Origin: Saprospiraceae bacterium
GTDB taxonomy: Bacteria > Bacteroidota > Bacteroidia > Chitinophagales > Saprospiraceae
Length of the DNA: 64,000 nucleotides
Reading direction: 5' to 3'
Assembly: GCA_022448955.1 (NCBI GenBank)
Contig: JAKVCU010000053.1
Span: forward strand, 1-64,000
Below the pieces are notes generated by a model. That model searched no databases, had not been told where the DNA came from, and was given only the letters and a program-made list of their open reading frames with translations. Positions 27,516 through 37,970 of this stretch are shown piece by piece (within the stretch, counting starts at the first letter, position 1; the number at the start of each line of letters is the position of its first letter). The position numbers were made by a program, and so were the translations under genes.

Positions 27516-28448
27516 CTACTTCGAAGAAGTACTAAAGAAGCTTGGTAGTTGGCGCAGTGCTGCTAACTCACGATAATTGGTTCTAGCTTCTTTTGCAGGG
27601 TAGCCAAAATAAACCTTTCCGCCTTCTAAATCTTTAGATACCCCTGATTTTGCAAGAATAACGGTTTTATTACCAATTTTTAAGCGTTGTGCAATTCCAA
27701 CTTGACCATAGAGTACAACATCATCTCCAATGATAGTTTTGCCACCTACACCTACTTGTGCGGCAAAGAGGCAATTCTTACCAATAACTGCACCATGGCC
27801 AATGTGAATTTGGCAGTCAAATTTAGTGCCTGCACCAATAATCGTATCCCCTGATACGCCTTTATTGATTGTACAGCCCGCACCGATTTCTACATTGTCT
27901 TCAATCACGACACGGCCACCTGAGCGCCATTTTTCATAGCTGGTCTCATGCTTTTTGTAATAGAAAGCATCCGTTCCGATAATAGTACCTGATTGGATGG
28001 TGACATGATTCCCAATAATACTGTGCTCATGAATAGTCACATTGGCTTGGATATGGCAATGTTTACCAATTTTCACATGATGCCCGATCACTACATTTGG
28101 TTCGATTACTGCCGTAGGATGGATTTGAGCTGTATCGCTTACTGTGCTGGTTAAAGGTATTAAAGGACGATGCTCTAAAACGAGATTGTTGTATGCACGA
28201 AAGGGATCATCGACAACAAGTAGTGCCTTCCCTTTTGGACATTCTACCTTTTCATTTAAGATGATAATACTTGCTGCAGAATGGAGCGATTTGTTAAAGT
28301 ATTTTTTGACATCTACAAAAGTGATATCCCCTTTTTCTACTTTGTGAATTTCATTGATTCCAGTAGCTTCCAAGGTCTCATCTCCGATGAGCTCGGCATT
28401 CAATTGTGCCGCTAATGCTTGAATAGATATGGCTTGAGCAAACTTCAT
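27516..28448 (-). CDS. lpxD: UDP-3-O-acylglucosamine N-acyltransferase LpxD
   Basis: 310 residues, slightly shorter than the 340-residue enterobacterial enzyme. An N-terminal uridine-binding domain (about 1-100; INEIHKVEKGDITFVDVKKYF) is followed by left-handed beta-helix hexapeptide repeats (VVIGHHVKIGKHCHIQANVTI and on). The catalytic His region is QIHIGHGAVIG, near residue 220. It adds the second acyl chain in lipid A synthesis. Some Bacteroidota carry two LpxD-like genes; this could be the second copy, and no other lpx gene is adjacent. It is divergent from the small cold-shock-like gene. Confidence 0.88.
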   Translation of the reverse strand: MKFAQAISIQALAAQLNAELIGDETLEATGINEIHKVEKGDITFVDVKKYFNKSLHSAASIIILNEKVECPKGKALLVVDDPFRAYNNLVLEHRPLIPLTSTVSDTAQIHPTAVIEPNVVIGHHVKIGKHCHIQANVTIHEHSIIGNHVTIQSGTIIGTDAFYYKKHETSYEKWRSGGRVVIEDNVEIGAGCTINKGVSGDTIIGAGTKFDCQIHIGHGAVIGKNCLFAAQVGVGGKTIIGDDVVLYGQVGIAQRLKIGNKTVILAKSGVSKDLEGGKVYFGYPAKEARTNYRELAALRQLPSFFSTSSK

Positions 28449-28517
28449 GTAATTTTATTGGTTTATTTGAAGGTGCAAAATAAGATTTTAGCTGCTAGTT
28501 TTTTTGAATATATACAG

Positions 28518-28718
28518 ATGAAAAAAAAAGGAATTGTACAATTTTACATAAAGAAACGAGGTTTTGGCTATATCAGGGCGCTAAACAATCGAGAAGAGTT
28601 CTATATCCAACAGAAACACCTTTTATCTGAAATTGAAAAAGGAGACTTGGTTGAATTTGAAGTAAAAGAAAATAAGCAAGGACTGTATGCTGCAGCGGTG
28701 CAAAAAATTAAGCTATAA
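28518..28718 (+). CDS. Small cold-shock-domain-like protein
   Basis: 66 residues. I start it at ATG 28518 (MKKKGIVQFYIKKRGFGYI); the ORF track begins at TTG 28419, which would overlap lpxD on the other strand. The opening GIVQFYIKKRGFGYI resembles the RNP1-type strand of cold-shock/OB-fold nucleic-acid binders, and EEFYIQQKHL followed by GDLVEFEVKENKQGLYAAAVQKI fits the remaining strands. It is diverged from canonical CspA. Likely an RNA- or ssDNA-binding protein. Confidence 0.7.
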   Translation: MKKKGIVQFYIKKRGFGYIRALNNREEFYIQQKHLLSEIEKGDLVEFEVKENKQGLYAAAVQKIKL

Positions 28719-28945
28719 TTGACATGAAAACTTCCTTATCTTTCATTGTTCGTCCTTTTGTTTGTGTTACTTTCAAAAGAGTAAAATAATAGCCATTATT
28801 CTTCCTTAAGAAATACAACTCCCTGTTTTCATTCTTTAAATTTGTAAAGGGTTTAATGTCAAACTGGCATTCACACTTGTTCATTTAATGGTTAATCGTA
28901 TAGTGGTGAATAGCAAAAGGTTTTCTATCTAAGATTTATGGTCGA

Positions 28946-28973
28946 CCAAAAACGATTAACCAAAAACGATTAA
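28946..28973. promoter_or_regulatory. Tandem 14-bp direct repeat upstream of the lamin-tail protein gene
   Basis: CCAAAAACGATTAA occurs twice back to back, 53 bp before the start codon at 29027. An inverted GGTTAATCGT, complementary to ACGATTAACC in the repeat, lies at 28890-28899. The cluster of three related half-sites suggests binding sites for a regulator. The remainder of the 308-bp gap (28719-29026) has nothing recognisable. Confidence 0.5.
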
Positions 28974-29026
28974 GCTGTTAAGGGTTTGTCATTAACTCAT
29001 TATAAGCGTCAAAATCTACATCCAAA

Positions 29027-32000
29027 ATGAAGGCAATATTACCGATTCTCTTCTTGAATCTGTTTTTGTATACATCTAGTCTGGCACAATATACTGGAGG
29101 AGCTCCTTTCGCTCCAGAACGAGGTGGTATCATAATCAACGAAGTTTCGCAAGGACCCACAGGTGGCTTTAGTGAGTATATTGAATATATAGTGGTAGGG
29201 GCACCAGCTGATCCTACTGCGCCAGTGGATATCACTGGTTGGATTACCGACGATAATAATTTTCCCGCAAGCGGAGAAGGAAATGCTGCTGGCCATATCT
29301 CCTTTGGTGAATGTTATAATGCGATTCCCCCAGGATCAATTATCGTCGTTTATAATAATGAATCACCAAATCCTTTACTCCCAACAGCTGATCCGCAAGA
29401 TGCAAATGGTGACGGCGTATACATTATTCCACATAATGATTCCTGTATGGATGCCTGTCCTAGCAATCCGACAAGCTCTAATGGCCAGTTTTGTCCATGT
29501 ACTAACCCCAGCAGTAATCCTCTAGGCTGGGAGCATGGCTTAAGAAACGGAGGTGATGTCGTTCAAGTAAGAGATGCTTGTGAGACGGTCGTTCATGTTA
29601 TTCACTGGGGAAATGTAGCGCTGACGAGCGATATTTCTTCTTCTCCCGTAGATGTTGAAATCAATGGTTCGCAATCAGGTAGAGTCATTGTAATGACTAA
29701 TGAAACAGATAACAATTGGAATAATCTAACCAATTATGAAAATCCAATGACACCTGATGGAGAATCTCCAGGTGAGCCCAATAGTTCTTTTAATGCTAAT
29801 CTGATTAGCGCAATAGCAAATGGCACATTTCAGTATAATGGAGTAATTTCTGACTGTAGAGATACAGATGCAGGTGATTTGCTTGTACCTGTGGATGCTA
29901 CTTCTGATTCGCCTATTTCGTTATGTGAAGGGGATGACCTTGCTGCCTTTACGGCAAATTATGATCAGCCAGATGAATTTGAACCAGATGCAGTTGGGTT
30001 TTTATTTGAATACGCCTTTATCTTGGCATTGCAAGATGGTACCATCATCGATTTTAATACTACAGGTAATTTTGATTTTAGTAACGTAGCTGTTGGAAAT
30101 TATATCATTTACGGTTTTTCTTATATCCAGACAAATGGATCTGTTTCTATTACACAGTTCTTAGATGCTGTATCTACTATTCAAGATATTTTAGATTTTA
30201 CGACCTGTGGCTATAATGGCGATTTGACTAATCTTGATCCTAATGGAATCACAATGGAGGTGAATATTACTAGTTCCACTCAAATCTTCCCCGTAAATCA
30301 ACCTATAGAACTCTGCTCTGATAATGAGAACAATATTTTGACAGTTGACTTGACCACCCAAGAGCAAGTATTGACCAATGGAGAAGGAGGCCAAATCAAT
30401 TGGTATCAAGACCCTAATGGAAATATATCTATCGATAATCCAAATAGTTTTGAAACAGGAACGACTGCTGTTTACGCTTCTTCTGGGGCAGGGGATTGCG
30501 AGTCCGATTTAGTGGAAATATTAATTATTGTTCACCCTTTTTTTTCTATTGATTTCAACCAAAGTAGCCCAGTGGATTGCGAAGGCAATAGTACGGCTTC
30601 AGTAGAAGTGTTATTTGACAATGGAAACCCAGTAAATTCCACCTATGACTGGAATATTGACGAATTTGACGGAAGTCCAAACTTAATTGATGTGCCTGCA
30701 GGGACCTACTCGGTGACAGTGATTGACGAAAATGCTTGTGCTAGAACGAATAGTATAATCATCACAGAACCAGAAGAACTAACAATTAGCTGTGCTGAAT
30801 TAACACCTGTTTCCACCTTTGGAGGAAATGATGGGGTAGCTGAAATTACGCATCTAGGCGGAACGCCTATTTATAATTTTGTATGGCAACCTGCTATTAG
30901 TGGTTTTGATATGGCGAATACAGAAGGTTCATTTCAGATTCCTAATCTGGTTGCAGGCGATTATGCCGTGACAGTAATCGATGCTAACGCTTGCGAAGCT
31001 ACATGTTCATTTACTATTACAGCGCCAGACTGCAGTTTTGAACTGAATAGTACAAGTGAAAACATGAGTTGCTTTGGAGAGCAAGACGGTCAGATTAGCC
31101 TTGAAATAATTGGAGGGATTTTGCCCATTGATATTTTATGGTCAACAGGAGAGAATAGCCTTGTTTTACAGGACTTATCGATGGGTAATTATTCAGTGAC
31201 CATTACAGATGGGGAAGGATGCTCCGTAGAGCAATCATTTGATATAATTGAACCAGGGGAACTAGTAGCTGATGTGGTGCCACTAGAACCTACTTGTTTT
31301 AATACGGCAGACGGCCAGATAACGATCAATTCAATCGAGGGAGGAACAGCACCTTATTTAATATACAACAATAATGTTTTCCTCTCGGAAACGGATGGGA
31401 TGACCTACATCATCGGCAATTTACCTTCAGGTGATTATCAATTAAGTATTGAGGATCAAAATGGCTGTTCTACAGATCAAAACCTAACTATCGCTGAGGT
31501 TCCTATTTTGAGTCTGACGCTTGGAGCGGATAAAAATGTAGGCTTAGGCCAAAATATTCAGCTTGATCCAATACTGAATTTTACGCCAAACGCCTTTGAG
31601 TGGATGCCTCCTTTATATTTGAATGATCCGACATTAATAAGGCCTGTAGCTACCCCAGAAGAGGACATCACTTATGTGTTTTTTGCTGCTTTCAGCCCAG
31701 ATTGTTTTGTGATGGATAGTATTAACATTCGAGTTGATAAAACGAAGAAGGTGTATATTCCAAACGCTTTTAGTCCAAATGACGATGGTTTTAATGACCG
31801 ATTTACGGTTTACAGCGATATCAGTATTCGTCGTATCAATAAGATGCAGATTTTTGATCGCTGGGGCGAAATGGTTTTTGAAAAGGAGGATTTCTTACCT
31901 AATGCAGAGTCCGAAGGTTGGAATGGCAAGTATAGAGGTAAAATACTTCATTCAGGACTTTACGTCTATGTTGTTGAGTTTGAGTTTGTAGATGGAAAGA

Positions 32001-32038
32001 CACAAGTTTTTTCAGGAGACCTACTCTTATTGAAGTAA
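29027..32038 (+). CDS. Lamin-tail/SprB-repeat surface protein with T9SS type B sorting domain
   Basis: 1003 residues. After the signal peptide (ILFLNLFLYTSSLAQ) comes a lamin-tail-like domain (about 26-190; GGIIINEVSQGPTGGFSEYIEYIVVG, DITGWITDDNN). The middle has beta modules, and SprB-like repeats start near residues 513, 588, 676 and 754 (for instance MSCFGEQDGQISLEIIGG). The C-terminal 95 residues (YIPNAFSPNDDGFNDRF, IFDRWGEMVF, GWNGKYRG, GDLLLLK) are the gliding-motility-associated sorting domain. The tail is strongly similar to that of the 2401-residue protein. It is exported by the T9SS and is probably adhesive. No SprP/PorP partner is adjacent, although many type B cargo genes have one. 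Confidence 0.92.
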   Translation: MKAILPILFLNLFLYTSSLAQYTGGAPFAPERGGIIINEVSQGPTGGFSEYIEYIVVGAPADPTAPVDITGWITDDNNFPASGEGNAAGHISFGECYNAIPPGSIIVVYNNESPNPLLPTADPQDANGDGVYIIPHNDSCMDACPSNPTSSNGQFCPCTNPSSNPLGWEHGLRNGGDVVQVRDACETVVHVIHWGNVALTSDISSSPVDVEINGSQSGRVIVMTNETDNNWNNLTNYENPMTPDGESPGEPNSSFNANLISAIANGTFQYNGVISDCRDTDAGDLLVPVDATSDSPISLCEGDDLAAFTANYDQPDEFEPDAVGFLFEYAFILALQDGTIIDFNTTGNFDFSNVAVGNYIIYGFSYIQTNGSVSITQFLDAVSTIQDILDFTTCGYNGDLTNLDPNGITMEVNITSSTQIFPVNQPIELCSDNENNILTVDLTTQEQVLTNGEGGQINWYQDPNGNISIDNPNSFETGTTAVYASSGAGDCESDLVEILIIVHPFFSIDFNQSSPVDCEGNSTASVEVLFDNGNPVNSTYDWNIDEFDGSPNLIDVPAGTYSVTVIDENACARTNSIIITEPEELTISCAELTPVSTFGGNDGVAEITHLGGTPIYNFVWQPAISGFDMANTEGSFQIPNLVAGDYAVTVIDANACEATCSFTITAPDCSFELNSTSENMSCFGEQDGQISLEIIGGILPIDILWSTGENSLVLQDLSMGNYSVTITDGEGCSVEQSFDIIEPGELVADVVPLEPTCFNTADGQITINSIEGGTAPYLIYNNNVFLSETDGMTYIIGNLPSGDYQLSIEDQNGCSTDQNLTIAEVPILSLTLGADKNVGLGQNIQLDPILNFTPNAFEWMPPLYLNDPTLIRPVATPEEDITYVFFAAFSPDCFVMDSINIRVDKTKKVYIPNAFSPNDDGFNDRFTVYSDISIRRINKMQIFDRWGEMVFEKEDFLPNAESEGWNGKYRGKILHSGLYVYVVEFEFVDGKTQVFSGDLLLLK

Positions 32039-32465
32039 ATTTGAATAAGACTCTTCAACTTTCCTGTAAGGCATACTTTGAATATAAAGAAGTGATATAA
32101 TAATCTATTCTGTAGTATTTTATCAGAAGTGTTTCAATCCTATTGGACTGTGTCTGAGATTTAGATAAATAATAAGTAGAATCATTTCTACCTCAGTGTA
32201 TTGGGATGTTTTTTGGTAAAACAATAGGCTTATTCCGTCTTTTTTGCAGGAATGACGAAAAAATGAAAGTTCAATAAACTTTGTTTATACTTTTTTGTAT
32301 AAATTGCAGTGTTTTTTGATTAGGCAAAGACTAAAAAGGGTATAAACAGGGAATTAGAGTTTTACCACATGTCATTTTTTTATTAAAAGTCTTAGTCTAA
32401 CTCAATGCACAAACAGTTTTATTTACTGGAAAGAAATAAAGAGACAGACTAAATAAGTAACATAG
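32039..32465. other. Non-coding gap upstream of the suf operon with an inverted repeat
   Basis: This 427-bp gap has no supported gene. TTTATAC-TTTTTT-GTATAAA (32284-32303) is a 7-bp perfect inverted repeat about 160 bp before sufB. I see no good match to the IscR/SufR operator and no clean TAnnTTTG box, so the suf promoter is not located with confidence. The start codon at 32466 follows an AAATAAGTAACATAG leader. Confidence 0.4.
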
Positions 32466-33911
32466 ATGAGTGATTCAATGCAAACGCTCGAAGCACACAC
32501 GCGGAGCGATTATAAATATGGGTTTACGAGTAATATTGACTCAGAAACCCTTCCAAAAGGATTAACAGAAGATACCGTTCGTGCAATTTCTGCGAAAAAA
32601 AATGAACCTGAATTCTTGCTCGAATGGCGTTTAAAAGCATTCAAACAATGGCAAGAAATGACAGAGCCAACTTGGCCAAATGTTGATTACCCACCTATCG
32701 ATTATCAAGATATTATCTACTATGCAGCACCAAAGAAAAAGCCAGAACTGAAAAGTTTGGATGAAGTAGACCCAGAGTTGCTTCGTACATTCGAAAAGTT
32801 AGGTATTCCTCTAGACGAGCAGAAAATGCTTGCTGGTGTAGCGGTAGATGCTGTTATTGATAGTGTTTCTGTGAAGACGACCTACAAAGAAAAACTAGCT
32901 GAGCTAGGTATTGTATTCAGCTCCTTCAGCGAAGCAGTACACGAGCATCCTGAGTTAATCAAGAAGTACCTAGGGAGTGTCGTTCCTGCTTCTGATAACT
33001 ATTTCACGGCACTAAATTCAGCTGTATTTAGTGATGGTTCGTTTGTATATATTCCTAAAGGTGTACGTTGTCCAATGGAGTTATCGACCTATTTCCGTAT
33101 CAATGAGCGTAATACTGGTCAGTTCGAGCGTACATTGATCGTAGCAGAGGAAGGTAGTTATGTTTCGTATCTAGAAGGTTGTACGGCACCTATGCGTGAC
33201 GAAAATCAGCTGCATGCAGCTGTTGTGGAGTTAATCGCTCTAGACGATGCAGAGATCAAGTACTCTACAGTACAAAACTGGTACCCAGGTGATAAAGATG
33301 GGAAAGGAGGAATTTACAACTTCGTAACGAAGCGTGGTCTGTGTGAAGGTAAAAACTCTAAAATCAGTTGGACTCAGGTAGAAACGGGTTCTGCCATTAC
33401 TTGGAAATACCCAAGCTGTGTACTAAAAGGAGATAACTCTATCGGTGAATTCTACTCCGTGGCTGTTACCAACAACCGCCAACAGGCAGATACAGGTACA
33501 AAGATGATTCACTTAGGTAAAAATACTAGAAGTACCATTATCTCAAAAGGTATTTCTGCTGGATATAGCGACAACTCTTATCGTGGATTAGTAAAAATTG
33601 GTAAGAAGGCTGAAAATGCACACAATTTCTCTGTCTGTGATTCCTTATTGATGGGTGACAAATGTGGTGCACATACCTTCCCTTACCTAGAGGTGGAAAA
33701 TAGTACAGCAAAAGTAGAGCACGAAGCAACGACTTCAAAAATTGGTGAAGATCAATTGTTCTACCTTATGCAACGTGGATTGAGTGAAGAAGATGCGGTC
33801 AATATGATCGTAAACGGTTATTGTAAAGAGGTATTCAATGAGCTGCCAATGGAGTTTGCTGTAGAAGCACAGAAATTATTGGCTATTAGCTTAGAGGGTA
33901 GTGTTGGATAG
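32466..33911 (+). CDS. sufB: Fe-S cluster assembly scaffold SufB
   Basis: 481 residues, typical for SufB. It is the scaffold of the SufBCD complex on which Fe-S clusters are built in the cytoplasm. Diagnostic segments are [62 protein letters not shown] and the C-terminal [26 protein letters not shown]. It is the first gene of a six-gene operon with a downstream regulator. The N-terminal 60 residues are variable in the family. A frequent arrangement has sufA or iscR in front; here neither precedes it. Confidence 0.97.
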   Translation: MSDSMQTLEAHTRSDYKYGFTSNIDSETLPKGLTEDTVRAISAKKNEPEFLLEWRLKAFKQWQEMTEPTWPNVDYPPIDYQDIIYYAAPKKKPELKSLDEVDPELLRTFEKLGIPLDEQKMLAGVAVDAVIDSVSVKTTYKEKLAELGIVFSSFSEAVHEHPELIKKYLGSVVPASDNYFTALNSAVFSDGSFVYIPKGVRCPMELSTYFRINERNTGQFERTLIVAEEGSYVSYLEGCTAPMRDENQLHAAVVELIALDDAEIKYSTVQNWYPGDKDGKGGIYNFVTKRGLCEGKNSKISWTQVETGSAITWKYPSCVLKGDNSIGEFYSVAVTNNRQQADTGTKMIHLGKNTRSTIISKGISAGYSDNSYRGLVKIGKKAENAHNFSVCDSLLMGDKCGAHTFPYLEVENSTAKVEHEATTSKIGEDQLFYLMQRGLSEEDAVNMIVNGYCKEVFNELPMEFAVEAQKLLAISLEGSVG

Positions 33912-33966
33912 CATGAAGTGTGTAGCCTTCATCCATTAATTAAAAAACGGGTTAAACTAAACAGTA

Positions 33967-34728
33967 ATGTTAAATATCAAAGACTTACAAGTCTCTATCG
34001 AAGATAAACAAATATTGAAGGGTATCAACTTGGATATCAAACCAGGTGAGGTACATGCTATCATGGGACCAAATGGTTCTGGTAAGAGTACACTGGCTAA
34101 CGTATTAGCAGGTCGTGAAGAGTATGAAGTAACTGGTGGTTCAGTAACTTTCGAAGGAGAAGATTTATTAGAACTAGAAGTAGATGAGCGTGCACGTGCA
34201 GGTATCTTCCTAGCATTCCAATATCCTGTAGAAATTCCAGGAGTTAGTACTTCTAACTTCTTAAAAAGTACAGTAAATGCAGTACGCTTGGAGCGCGGTC
34301 AAGAGGAATTGAATGCTGCACAAATGCTTAAGTATATTCGTGAAAAATTGGATATGGTGGGCATGGATCCAAAATTCTTGAAGCGTTCTTTAAATGAAGG
34401 TTTCTCAGGAGGAGAGAAAAAGCGTAATGAAATGCTTCAAATGGCATTGTTAGAGCCTAAATTGGCAGTTCTAGATGAAACAGATTCTGGTTTAGATATC
34501 GATGCATTACGTATCGTTGCAGATGCTGTAAATAAATTGCGTAGTGAAAATCGCTCTTTTGTTATCGTAACACACTATCAAAGATTATTGAATTACATCG
34601 TTCCTGATTACGTACATGTATTATACAATGGTCGTATCGTAAAATCAGGCGATAAATCACTGTCTTTACAATTGGAAGAAAAGGGCTACGACTGGATTAA
34701 AGAAGAAGTAGCCGCGATTGAAGGATAA
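33967..34728 (+). CDS. sufC: Fe-S cluster assembly ATPase SufC
   Basis: 253 residues. It is the ABC-type ATPase of the SufBCD complex. Walker A is GPNGSGKST, followed by the Q-loop [11 protein letters not shown] and the SufC-type signature [22 protein letters not shown]; Walker B is [12 protein letters not shown] and the switch His lies in VTHYQRLL. The DETDSGLD form, rather than DEP, is a SufC hallmark. It sits 55 bp after sufB and 141 bp before sufD. Soluble cytoplasmic protein. Confidence 0.97.
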   Translation: MLNIKDLQVSIEDKQILKGINLDIKPGEVHAIMGPNGSGKSTLANVLAGREEYEVTGGSVTFEGEDLLELEVDERARAGIFLAFQYPVEIPGVSTSNFLKSTVNAVRLERGQEELNAAQMLKYIREKLDMVGMDPKFLKRSLNEGFSGGEKKRNEMLQMALLEPKLAVLDETDSGLDIDALRIVADAVNKLRSENRSFVIVTHYQRLLNYIVPDYVHVLYNGRIVKSGDKSLSLQLEEKGYDWIKEEVAAIEG

Positions 34729-34869
34729 GATTTTGTTAATAGTGTAATCGTTATTAGTTAACGGTAAAATAGTTAAAGTCAAATTCTGCACAATTTTTGT
34801 AAGTGATGAATTTTTATAGCAGTATACTATTACCCTTGACCATTAACTATTAACCAACAACCAATCAGA

Positions 34870-36207
34870 ATGACAACCATAACTCAAGATAGATTTGCAG
34901 AAGCAAAAGCTCAGTTTCAGCAGTTGTTCGAAAAAGACGTACAGCAGCTGAATGGCCAAGCCGAACAGCCGCTTCATCAACTTCGCCTGCAAGCTATTCA
35001 GCGTTTGCCGGACTTAAATTTTCCGACACGTAGAGATGAAGATTTTAAGTATACCAACTTCAATCGTGCTTTAAATCTAAGCTATCAACAAGGAGCAAAT
35101 GTAATGATTGATTCTGCTAACATCGACGCCTATCGATTGAATGATATTGCGCCTATCCAGTTAGTATTTATCAATGGAGAATGGAATGCAGCATTGTCAA
35201 AAATGGATAAGCTTCCAGAAGGTTTGACCATTACTTCCATTGCAGAAGCTTTACAGAACGATGCTTATAAAGCATGGATCGAAGCACAATACAATAAAGA
35301 AACGGAAGGTAATGCGGCCTTTACCGCTTTGAATTTGGCTTTCGCCAAAGATGGTGTGTTTGTGCATGTAAATAAGGGAGTTGTAATTGAAAGCTCTATT
35401 CAATTACTACACTTGGCAATTGTAGACGATCAAGCTATGGTCATTTCACCGCAGTTGTTCGTACAGGCAGAAACGAGCGCACAAGTGAGCTTTATTGAAA
35501 CTCATGACGCGGCTAAAGGTCATCAAGGAGCATATCTTTCCAATGGTATTGCACGCTTTGCGCTTGACGCAAATGCACATGTTTCACACTACCGTATTCA
35601 GAATGATAGCCAAGAAGCGTTCAAATTAACAAATATTGATATTGTTCAAGAGCGAGATAGTGTTTTCAGAGGTTATACCATCGATTTGGGTGGACGTATT
35701 GTAAGAAATAATCTTGGTGCAGAGCAAACAGGCGTAGGTGCAGATACTAATATGTTTGGTGTGTATCTAGGAAAAGGTGATCAGCATATTGATAACCAAA
35801 GCTTCATGGATCATGCATCCGCCCATTGTACAAGCAATGAATTATACAAAGGTATTTTGACTGATAAAGCAAGAGGGGTATTCAATGGAAAAGTGATGGT
35901 GCGTAAAGATGCACAGAAGATCAATGCTTTTCAGCAAAATAGCAGTTTAGTATTATCCAAAACAGCGATCATGGATACAAAACCTCAGCTAGAAATTTAT
36001 GCTGATGATGTGAGATGTAGCCATGGTGCAACGATTGGACAGTTGGACGAAGATTCGGTTTTTTACCTGCGCTCACGTGGTTTGAATGATGCTGCTGCTC
36101 GCGCTTTGCTGCAACATGCATTCATTTTAGAAGTATTGGAAAATATAGATTCAGAAGACTTACAAGATCATATTGAAGGATTGATTAAGGCAAAATTTGC
36201 AGAATGA
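34870..36207 (+). CDS. sufD: Fe-S cluster assembly protein SufD
   Basis: 445 residues. It is the SufB paralogue that pairs with SufB in the SufBC2D complex and helps iron entry. The N-terminal helical part contains LPDLNFPTRRDEDFKYTN. The beta-helix core has LGGRIVRNNLGAEQTG and FMDHASAHCTSNELYKGIL, and the family signature DVRCSHGATIGQLDEDSVFYLRSRGL is near the end. In-operon position after sufC is standard. The 141-bp gap before it is the largest inside the operon but contains no gene or obvious terminator. Confidence 0.96.
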   Translation: MTTITQDRFAEAKAQFQQLFEKDVQQLNGQAEQPLHQLRLQAIQRLPDLNFPTRRDEDFKYTNFNRALNLSYQQGANVMIDSANIDAYRLNDIAPIQLVFINGEWNAALSKMDKLPEGLTITSIAEALQNDAYKAWIEAQYNKETEGNAAFTALNLAFAKDGVFVHVNKGVVIESSIQLLHLAIVDDQAMVISPQLFVQAETSAQVSFIETHDAAKGHQGAYLSNGIARFALDANAHVSHYRIQNDSQEAFKLTNIDIVQERDSVFRGYTIDLGGRIVRNNLGAEQTGVGADTNMFGVYLGKGDQHIDNQSFMDHASAHCTSNELYKGILTDKARGVFNGKVMVRKDAQKINAFQQNSSLVLSKTAIMDTKPQLEIYADDVRCSHGATIGQLDEDSVFYLRSRGLNDAAARALLQHAFILEVLENIDSEDLQDHIEGLIKAKFAE

Positions 36208-36281
36208 TTATGTAGTTAGGCTAGAAAATAGCTGTTGTTTCCGATTACACTCTTAGCTAATATAATATGAACCAATAAAAA

Positions 36282-37529
36282 ATGGCTGATACCATTACTA
36301 AAAATAAAGTTGGATTCGATATAGAAAAGGTACGCAAGGAATTTCCTCTGCTTTCGCGAGAAATGAATGGAAAACCCTTGGTATTTTTGGATAGTGCTGC
36401 TTCGAGCCAAAAGCCACAAGTACTATTGGATTCGATTGAGCATTACTATAAGCATTTGCATTCAAATGTACATAGAGGAGTGTATCAATTGAGCCAAGAA
36501 GCGACGAATGCGCATGAGCATGGTCGTAAGCAAATTCAGCAGTTCATTAATGCAGCTTCTGATAAAGAGATCATTTTTGTTAGAGGAACTACAGAAGGGA
36601 TTAACTTAGTAGCGTCCTCTTATGGCAGAAAGTTTTTGAAAGAAGGCGATGAAGTGCTCGTTTCAGCGATGGAGCACCACTCTAATATTGTACCTTGGCA
36701 ATTGGCATGTGAGCAAGCGGGGGCGCATCTAAAAGTAATTCCGATCAATGATAAAGGTGAATTATTGATGGATGAGCTGGATGAGCTGCTTACGGAACGT
36801 ACAAAGATTGTTTCTCTAGTACATGTTTCTAATGCCTTGGGTACGATCAATCCAGTCAAAGAAGTGATTGCTAAAGCACATGCAAAAGGCATTCCAGTGT
36901 TGGTGGATGGCGCACAGGCTATCCCGCATATGAAGATTGATGTGCAAGAGTTGGATGCTGATTTTTATGTTTTTTCAGGGCATAAAATGTTTGGTCCAAC
37001 AGGTATTGGTATCCTTTATGGTAAAGAAAAGTGGTTAAATGAAATGCCGCCTTACCACGGTGGTGGGGAAATGATCAAAACCGTAACTTTTGAAAAAACG
37101 ACTTACAATGAGTTGCCTTTCAAATTTGAAGCAGGAACACCTGATATCGAAGGCTCGATTGGAATTGGTGTGGCAGCAGAATATATTCAGCAAATTGGTC
37201 AGGAGGCCATAGCTCAATATGAGCATGAGTTACTAGAATATGCTACAGCTCAGCTGAGTCAAATTGAAGGGATCCGATTTGTAGGAACAGCTGACAATAA
37301 AGCAAGTGTGATTTCTTTTCTTATCGATGGAACACATCCATATGACGTAGGAACCATTTTGGATAAACTGGGAATAGCCGTACGTACAGGACACCATTGT
37401 ACACAACCATTGATGGATCGTTTTGATATTCCTGGTACGGTGAGAGCATCCTTTGCATTTTATAACAATAAAGAAGATATCGATCGCTTAGTTGAAGGTG
37501 TGAAGAAAGCAGCGAGTATGTTAAGATAA
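36282..37529 (+). CDS. sufS: Cysteine desulfurase SufS
   Basis: 415 residues, class V PLP enzyme of the SufS/CsdA group. It removes sulfur from cysteine and passes it to SufE. The N-terminus has FDIEKVRKEFPLLSREMNGKPLVFLDSAASSQKP. The PLP lysine lies in FSGHKMFGPTGIG (about 235), and the catalytic Cys in AVRTGHHCTQPLMDRF (about 373). The short Cys loop marks it as the SufS rather than IscS/NifS type. sufE follows after 9 bp, matching the functional pair. Confidence 0.96.
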   Translation: MADTITKNKVGFDIEKVRKEFPLLSREMNGKPLVFLDSAASSQKPQVLLDSIEHYYKHLHSNVHRGVYQLSQEATNAHEHGRKQIQQFINAASDKEIIFVRGTTEGINLVASSYGRKFLKEGDEVLVSAMEHHSNIVPWQLACEQAGAHLKVIPINDKGELLMDELDELLTERTKIVSLVHVSNALGTINPVKEVIAKAHAKGIPVLVDGAQAIPHMKIDVQELDADFYVFSGHKMFGPTGIGILYGKEKWLNEMPPYHGGGEMIKTVTFEKTTYNELPFKFEAGTPDIEGSIGIGVAAEYIQQIGQEAIAQYEHELLEYATAQLSQIEGIRFVGTADNKASVISFLIDGTHPYDVGTILDKLGIAVRTGHHCTQPLMDRFDIPGTVRASFAFYNNKEDIDRLVEGVKKAASMLR

Positions 37530-37538
37530 AAAGGAAAG

Positions 37539-37958
37539 ATGACGATTAACGAAATACAGGACGAAATTATTGACGACTTTTCCATGTTTGGAGACTGGAT
37601 GGAAAAGTATGAATATATCATCGATTTGGGTAAAACCTTACCTATTATTGATGAACAGTATAAAGATGAAGATCACTTGATTAAAGGCTGCCAAAGTAAG
37701 GTTTGGCTACACGCTGATAAGCAAGGGAATAAAGTGGTATTCACAGCGGACAGTGATGCGATTATTACGAAGGGTATTATTTCCTTGTTGGTAAAAGTAC
37801 TTTCTGAGCAAAACCCAGAAGCTGTCAAAGATGCTGATCTTTATTTTATCGATAAAATTGGCCTAAAAGAGCACCTTTCACCAACTCGTTCGAACGGATT
37901 GGTGAGCATGGTTAAGCAAATGAAATTGTATGGCCTTGCATTGACACAGGCCCAATAA
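37539..37958 (+). CDS. sufE: Sulfur acceptor SufE
   Basis: 139 residues. It accepts persulfide sulfur from SufS and passes it to SufB. The hallmarks are the N-terminal EIIDDFSMFGDWMEKYEYIIDLGKTLP and the active-site cysteine in LIKGCQSKVWL (about residue 51). It lies directly downstream of sufS and 12 bp before the DUF59 gene. Nothing unusual was seen. Confidence 0.96.
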   Translation: MTINEIQDEIIDDFSMFGDWMEKYEYIIDLGKTLPIIDEQYKDEDHLIKGCQSKVWLHADKQGNKVVFTADSDAIITKGIISLLVKVLSEQNPEAVKDADLYFIDKIGLKEHLSPTRSNGLVSMVKQMKLYGLALTQAQ

Positions 37959-37970
37959 TTTTTGATTATC

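Noticed and set aside
28419-28517. Upstream TTG-initiated extension of the cold-shock-like ORF
   Set aside because: It overlaps lpxD on the other strand and adds non-family sequence; ATG 28518 gives the expected domain start.
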